From positions 21,957,976 to 22,021,975 of the forward strand of contig NC_053409.1 in the NCBI RefSeq assembly GCF_016859285.1: DNA of 64,000 bases, written 5' to 3'. Positions 61,001 to 64,000 of this stretch are shown here, one piece after another. The notes under the pieces were generated by a model that worked only from the letters and a program-made list of their open reading frames with translations, had not been told where the DNA came from and did no database searches. The stretch comes from Xiphias gladius. Its lineage: Eukaryota; Chordata; Actinopteri; Istiophoriformes; Xiphiidae. Within the stretch, counting starts at the first letter, position 1. Each line of letters begins with the position of its first letter. The translations under genes were made by a program, and so were the position numbers.

Positions 61001-62185
61001 GTCAATCAATTCTTCTTTGCCCCGTGATCTTTTTTTTTTTTTTAATACTTTGCAGTTAGACATACAAAAACACCAAGACTAAGCTTTCAGTAACTGATAA
61101 ACTCCGTGTAACAAAAAAGCAACAATAATAATCTGATACAATGAAGATACAGTATATAGTCAAGTAAATTCAAGTGGATTTTATTTGTATTGGCCAAAAT
61201 CACAAATTTGCCTCAAAAGGCAAACAAAATATGTTTACTGTTTTAAGGTCTTACTCTCTCTCTCCCTTTCTTCCTGCCTCAGGACTTCCAGCTGGAGGCC
61301 CAGGCCGTCTACATGCGGGCCGGCCAAAGGCTTGTCAGACAGAGGCAGTATGGCGCTGTACGGCAGCTGCTCAAATGTGTCGGTGAATCAGGCACTGCCA
61401 CCAAGAACGACTGCGATGCCCTCATCCTCAGCTGTGTCTCCAACGCAGATAAGGGACCAGCTGATGTGAGTAACAGAAGAATTTGGAGAATTGTAAATTG
61501 AAGATGGATAAGGATGAGAAATTGAGTGTAGTGTAATGAGAAAGCATGACCATGACTTGGATCCTTGTTGTTTGTTCTGGTCAGAATTTTGTTGTTCTTT
61601 ATCTAATTTAGGCAAAGGAGCTGGAAAGTCTCATTCTGGAAGCCAAGAGCACAGAAAGCAAGGTAGTGTAAAACTGACTGCATCATGTTTTATTCTCCTC
61701 TGCCCTTCACCATCATTAGTTTTCCTGCCTGAGGCCATCTTTTACAAATTTAGAAATCACAATGACCCTGCCCCTGTTCCTGCTGTCCGCCCCCCTCAGC
61801 AGCGATATCACTTTGTTTTCCTGTGGAGCCGGTTTTCTACTAATCTTGTTATTCCAGGTTCTCAACATTAATGCCAGTGGACTACAATGACCCACTCAAG
61901 AAAAAAAAAAAAACTATAATCTTTAAATCTGAAATCCATCTTATTCTCATCACATCATCCCTCTGTCTGCAGATCAAAGCCTACCTGCTGTGCGGTAAAC
62001 TGCGGCCAGCGTACCTGCTGGCGGTCAAGCTGGAGCAGAGCCGGGCAGGCCCATTGGTCCAGGACGTCCTTCAGGCTGCGGAGGGAGCACAGGATTCAGT
62101 GATGCAAAATATCTGCCGCCAGTGGCTGTCTGAACATCACAACAAGTCATCTCAGCAGCGCCAGGGCCGACCCAATGCCAGGTAA
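37059..62185 (+). CDS. zfyve26: Zinc finger FYVE domain-containing protein 26 (spastizin)
   Basis: Very large PI3P-binding protein of endosomes, lysosomes and the midbody. It partners spatacsin (SPG11) and the AP-5 complex in autophagic lysosome reformation, and human loss causes spastic paraplegia 15. The model has 42 coding exons, 7,827 nt, about 2,608 aa (human 2,539), with all phases consistent. The start MYPF at 37059 is the first ATG in its exon (context GTGGCCATGT) and aligns with the human start (MNHPF); GEWELAxACVPQL follows. Further landmarks are FCAMKYAIYALCVN, LLENIFSLL, GRSTLQAIGSAAAAG, AAFDLACxxCQLWKT, MLEQLLMNLKVDWA, then the FYVE finger (about 1861-1919) and a conserved C-terminal half (LTNPEVDACLLTDIM, YISKVDVL, HMNTIELQLEVTRFLHRC). 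The stop is TAA at 62183-62185. Low-complexity Ser runs occur in exons 14 and 20. The exon map is given in the next entry. Confidence 0.95.
39945..40196. other. zfyve26 introns 5-7: nothing beyond spacer
   Basis: The introns around exons 5-8 (38825-39819, 39945-40196, 40362-40502) hold an ATT run at 39779-39797, a C run at about 40398-40409 and AT-rich spacer. No other gene or named element is seen. Confidence 0.5.
44050..45098. other. zfyve26 intron 14 with TTAGTA repeat
   Basis: A 1-kb intron ending in a hexamer/trinucleotide ATT-AGT tandem run at about 44951-45028, just before the polypyrimidine tract of exon 15. Frames at 44281-44478 (minus) show no family resemblance. Confidence 0.55.
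44951..45028. repeat. ATTAGT tandem repeat
   Basis: Alternating TATTAG and TATTAT units for about 78 bp within zfyve26 intron 14. Confidence 0.85.
52781..53299 (+). other. zfyve26: FYVE zinc finger of zfyve26 (exons 27-28)
   Basis: The spliced sequence shows all FYVE hallmarks: WVPD (about 1861-1864), zinc pairs C1870/C1873, C1887/C1890, C1895/C1898 and C1916/C1919, the PI3P-binding RRHHCR (1883-1888) and RVC (1914-1916). The exon junction falls after FTM (1880), inside the domain, just before the basic motif. No key residue is missing, so PI3P binding should be intact. Confidence 0.95.
54901..56024. other. zfyve26 intron 31: no feature recognised
   Basis: A 1.1-kb intron. No exon-like segment, no clear inverted repeats and no simple repeat worth naming. 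Confidence 0.5.
57207..58291. other. zfyve26 intron 33
   Basis: A 1.1-kb intron with an A-rich tract (57666-57745) and a more balanced block at about 57830-58150. That block ends with GCATTGAATAAAAGGACAAC, which resembles the polyadenylation region of a long terminal repeat. No matching TG/CA borders or target duplication were found. Confidence 0.4.
59112..59165 (+). repeat. tRNA-derived SINE head fragment
   Basis: CTCGTGGCCTAGCGGTTAAG carries a box-A-like segment (TGGCCTAGCGGTTAAG) typical of tRNA-derived SINEs. The following B-box region is missing, so only the head survives, inside zfyve26 intron 35. Confidence 0.45.
59175..59384. mobile_element. hAT-like non-autonomous element
   Basis: The left end CAGTGGTTCTCC and the reverse complement of the right end (CAGCGGTTCCCAACCTG) match the CAGNGGTTCTCAAC termini of many vertebrate hAT elements. 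The copy is 210 bp and has no transposase frame. No clear 8-bp target duplication remains. Confidence 0.55.
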
Positions 62186-62382
62186 AGGCACCGTCGGGAC
62201 AACAAGGGATTACACAAAGCACTTAAACTCGAAAAACAGATGAGCTGCCAGCGAAGCGCAAATAAGAGGATCCAGGGTTTCTGATGTAACACCGTTCTAG
62301 AAATGTGTGACTGGTGAGTGACTAGTAAGCTTTCACATCAATATGACTGCGCGTTGTATGTTACAGGAGAGCAGCTGTTGCA

Positions 62383-62421
62383 CATATTCCATGTTATGTG
62401 GAGCACATAACATGGAATATG
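62383..62421. repeat. Perfect inverted repeat, 18-bp arms, 3-nt loop
   Basis: The left arm CATATTCCATGTTATGTG (62383-62400) and right arm CACATAACATGGAATATG (62404-62421) are exact reverse complements separated by GAG. The hairpin begins 198 nt after the zfyve26 stop codon, probably inside the 3' UTR. Confidence 0.95.
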
Positions 62422-63671
62422 TTTGGCAGATTACTGTGGATTATATTTGATACAGCACATTTCTCACCTACCTGATTAGTAAAATCAGAAAAATTAAAGA
62501 ATTTTTTTTTTTTTGAGAGATAAAGGCCAAAAACTCACTTCATCTGTGATGTGATGAGATCGTAGTCACACTGTTCCCCACTTGTTCTTTGGCTCCAGGT
62601 GTGTCATACTAACACTAGCATAAACTTTGTAGCTAGCATCTAGTCTTGCATTAAGAGTTTTCCTGCGTTTTAGCATTACAGAATGCTAAATTATCAGAAT
62701 CGATGCTGCAGAACCAGGAATATCTTCATTTTTTATTCCGTGCATTCTTCTTCCTTGTCAAAACCTGATGCTTACATTGCCCACAATGCAACTCGACTGC
62801 CGACAGTTCAGTCAGAGATTTGGAAGTGTTATGCTAATAGCAGCTAATGTAGCCTTGAGCTTCTAGCCGCAAGCAGAGATGAGAAGCGGGCGATAGCGGC
62901 CTGGTACGTTCACTTCTTACTAATTCGTAACTGACTAAAACTTGTCGTCTTCAGACCCAGCTGACGCTGACTCAAGTGACATCAGTTAAGGCAGTTTGTC
63001 AGATTTTAACCAGCTCCCACTGGAGACACAAAAGACTCTATACAATAGCAACAGAATTTAATGTGTAAAATTGGTGGTAAAATTGGTTCCCCATTAACCA
63101 AAGTAAGAAGACTAACCCTATAGTTTTTAATATCTTGTATTATATCGACTGTGGATGCTGAAATTTTAAAAACTAATTATTTTACCTTAATTTCATCTGA
63201 TACTGTATTGCCAGGTGTATTTTAACAACTATTTCCAGTGAGCGGCCAGGTTTTCATCCACTGCACAGTGGGTTATGTCTACTTCATACAAGGGTCCTCT
63301 TACCAACCAATGTTACTTCGGCAGTACTTGTGTTTTATTTGTAAAATGTGCTAACATCTGACACAAAAATACCAGATTTAGCTTCGTATGCTGAGGAGCC
63401 ACAATGGGGCACTGGAGTCATTTTGGTATCTATGCTGAAATCTAACTAAATGGTCAATTAATTACAAAACTTGATACAGTCCTTTCAAGTTTTATAAAAT
63501 GTGTGTTATTTTGAAGCGCTACGTAACATCCCCCGTAAATCTCGTTTTTTTTTTTTTTTCTTTTTCCTGAGCTCCAGTGGTTTTAATTCTCACCTTGCTG
63601 CAGTGGTGTACAGGTGTACTCCAGGACCCTCTGACCTCCATGTTTGGTGTGGTTATGTGTGATACAAAACA

Positions 63672-63717
63672 CACTTCTGACCACACCCATCACTGATACC
63701 GGGTGTGGTCAGAGGTG
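63672..63717. repeat. Inverted repeat, 17-bp stem, 12-nt loop
   Basis: CACTTCTGACCACACCC (63672-63688) pairs with GGGTGTGGTCAGAGGTG (63701-63717), with a single T-G position among 17 pairs. Confidence 0.9.
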
Positions 63718-64000
63718 AAACAGACAAAAAAAACTTTCAACCAGAGAGGACAGTGAAACACTGATTTTGATATCCAAGTGTTAAGTTACTATTATAGTGG
63801 AAACATCTAGAAACCCTGATGATCACTCTCTCTTAATTTGCGCGGCCTTCCTCTCTGTAAAACTAACGAATCACCGCTGTGCTTTATTTCCATACCGGAA
63901 ACGTTTTCTGTTATCTCTCATCCGCATAGCATTTGAGAGGGAACAATGTCACTGCTCTGGAGTGACAACAACTCTTACATAACAGAACTGCTAACTGCAA

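Larger units (their letters stand above)
37059..62185 (+). other. zfyve26: zfyve26 coding exon map
   Basis: Exons 1-14: 37059-37243 (exon opens at 36962), 37356-37431, 37585-37671, 37937-38089, 38485-38824, 39820-39944, 40197-40361, 40503-40591, 40717-40868, 40987-41199, 41851-42459, 42710-42874, 43195-43346, 43806-44049. Exons 15-28: 45099-45362, 45550-45669, 45980-46150, 46462-46695, 47092-47197, 47837-48684, 49047-49246, 49566-49670, 49860-49982, 50653-50829, 51658-51907, 52311-52409, 52781-52968, 53163-53299. Exons 29-42: 53871-53899, 54175-54311, 54680-54900, 56025-56172, 56997-57206, 58292-58507, 58647-58844, 59554-59634, 59776-59903, 60129-60303, 60749-60808, 61283-61465, 61612-61662, 61973-62185. 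All introns are GT-AG. The acceptor of exon 17 (GAAAG) is the weakest and rests mainly on phase and reading frame. Several donors are of the less usual GTT type (37671, 40868, 44049, 50829, 58844, 59903). Confidence 0.85.
62186..64000. other. zfyve26 3' UTR and downstream sequence, no gene seen
   Basis: No coding exon chain is recognisable to the right edge. ATTAAA at 62493-62498 is the only near-consensus polyadenylation hexamer close to the gene. Two hairpins stand out (62383-62421 and 63672-63717), along with poly-T tracts near 62503 and 63545. A short frame at 63797-63982 has no family resemblance. Confidence 0.5.

Noticed and set aside
63797-63982. 61-codon frame at the right edge as a next gene
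   Set aside because: It shows no homology, no splice motif consistent with a known neighbour and ordinary base composition. It is too short to support.

Overview
This is a gene-dense stretch of vertebrate nuclear DNA, almost certainly from a ray-finned (teleost) fish. Every gene is split by GT-AG introns, introns are mostly short (about 100 bp to 3 kb), the spliced proteins match vertebrate families over their whole length, and the introns carry small inverted-repeat elements I associate with teleost genomes. Species and lineage cannot be fixed from the sequence. Family assignments and human comparisons come from knowledge of these proteins, not from a database search.

Layout. (1) 1-3604, plus strand: the last four coding exons of fbln5 (fibulin-5), cut by the left edge. 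(2) 4740-17991, plus: complete tc2n (tandem C2 domains, nuclear), 11 coding exons, about 476 aa, with a CpG-rich promoter and a non-coding first exon. (3) 17992-22643: intergenic, holding the tc2n 3' end and a 634-bp inverted-repeat element. (4) 22644-28349, plus: complete plek2 (pleckstrin-2; PH-DEP-PH), 9 coding exons, 358 aa. (5) 30070-33538, minus: complete four-exon galectin-related gene (lgalsl-like), 145 aa, convergent with plek2. (6) 35400-62185, plus: complete zfyve26 (spastizin/SPG15), 42 coding exons, about 2,608 aa, with an intact FYVE zinc finger. (7) 62186-64000: downstream sequence with no recognisable gene and two strong hairpins.

All exon joins keep reading frame, so the four complete models look functional and no pseudogene of a cellular gene is seen. 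The genes do not form one pathway: fbln5 is extracellular elastic-fibre assembly, tc2n and plek2 are membrane or phosphoinositide-linked signalling proteins, the galectin-related protein probably lacks classical sugar binding, and zfyve26 works on PI3P-positive endosomes and lysosomes. fbln5-tc2n adjacency is also seen in human 14q32, whereas plek2 and zfyve26 both lie in human 14q24.1, so the window joins two parts of the human 14q complement.

I found no evidence for a new enzymatic or defence system. The most unusual structures are a degenerate G-rich short-period repeat on both sides of the tc2n promoter (4245-6285), a perfect 18-bp-arm hairpin just after the zfyve26 stop (62383-62421), a TFE/MITF-type E-box upstream of zfyve26 (35465-35474), spliced or leader uORFs in zfyve26 and tc2n, in-frame alternative acceptors in tc2n and zfyve26, and several TTAA-flanked inverted-repeat elements.
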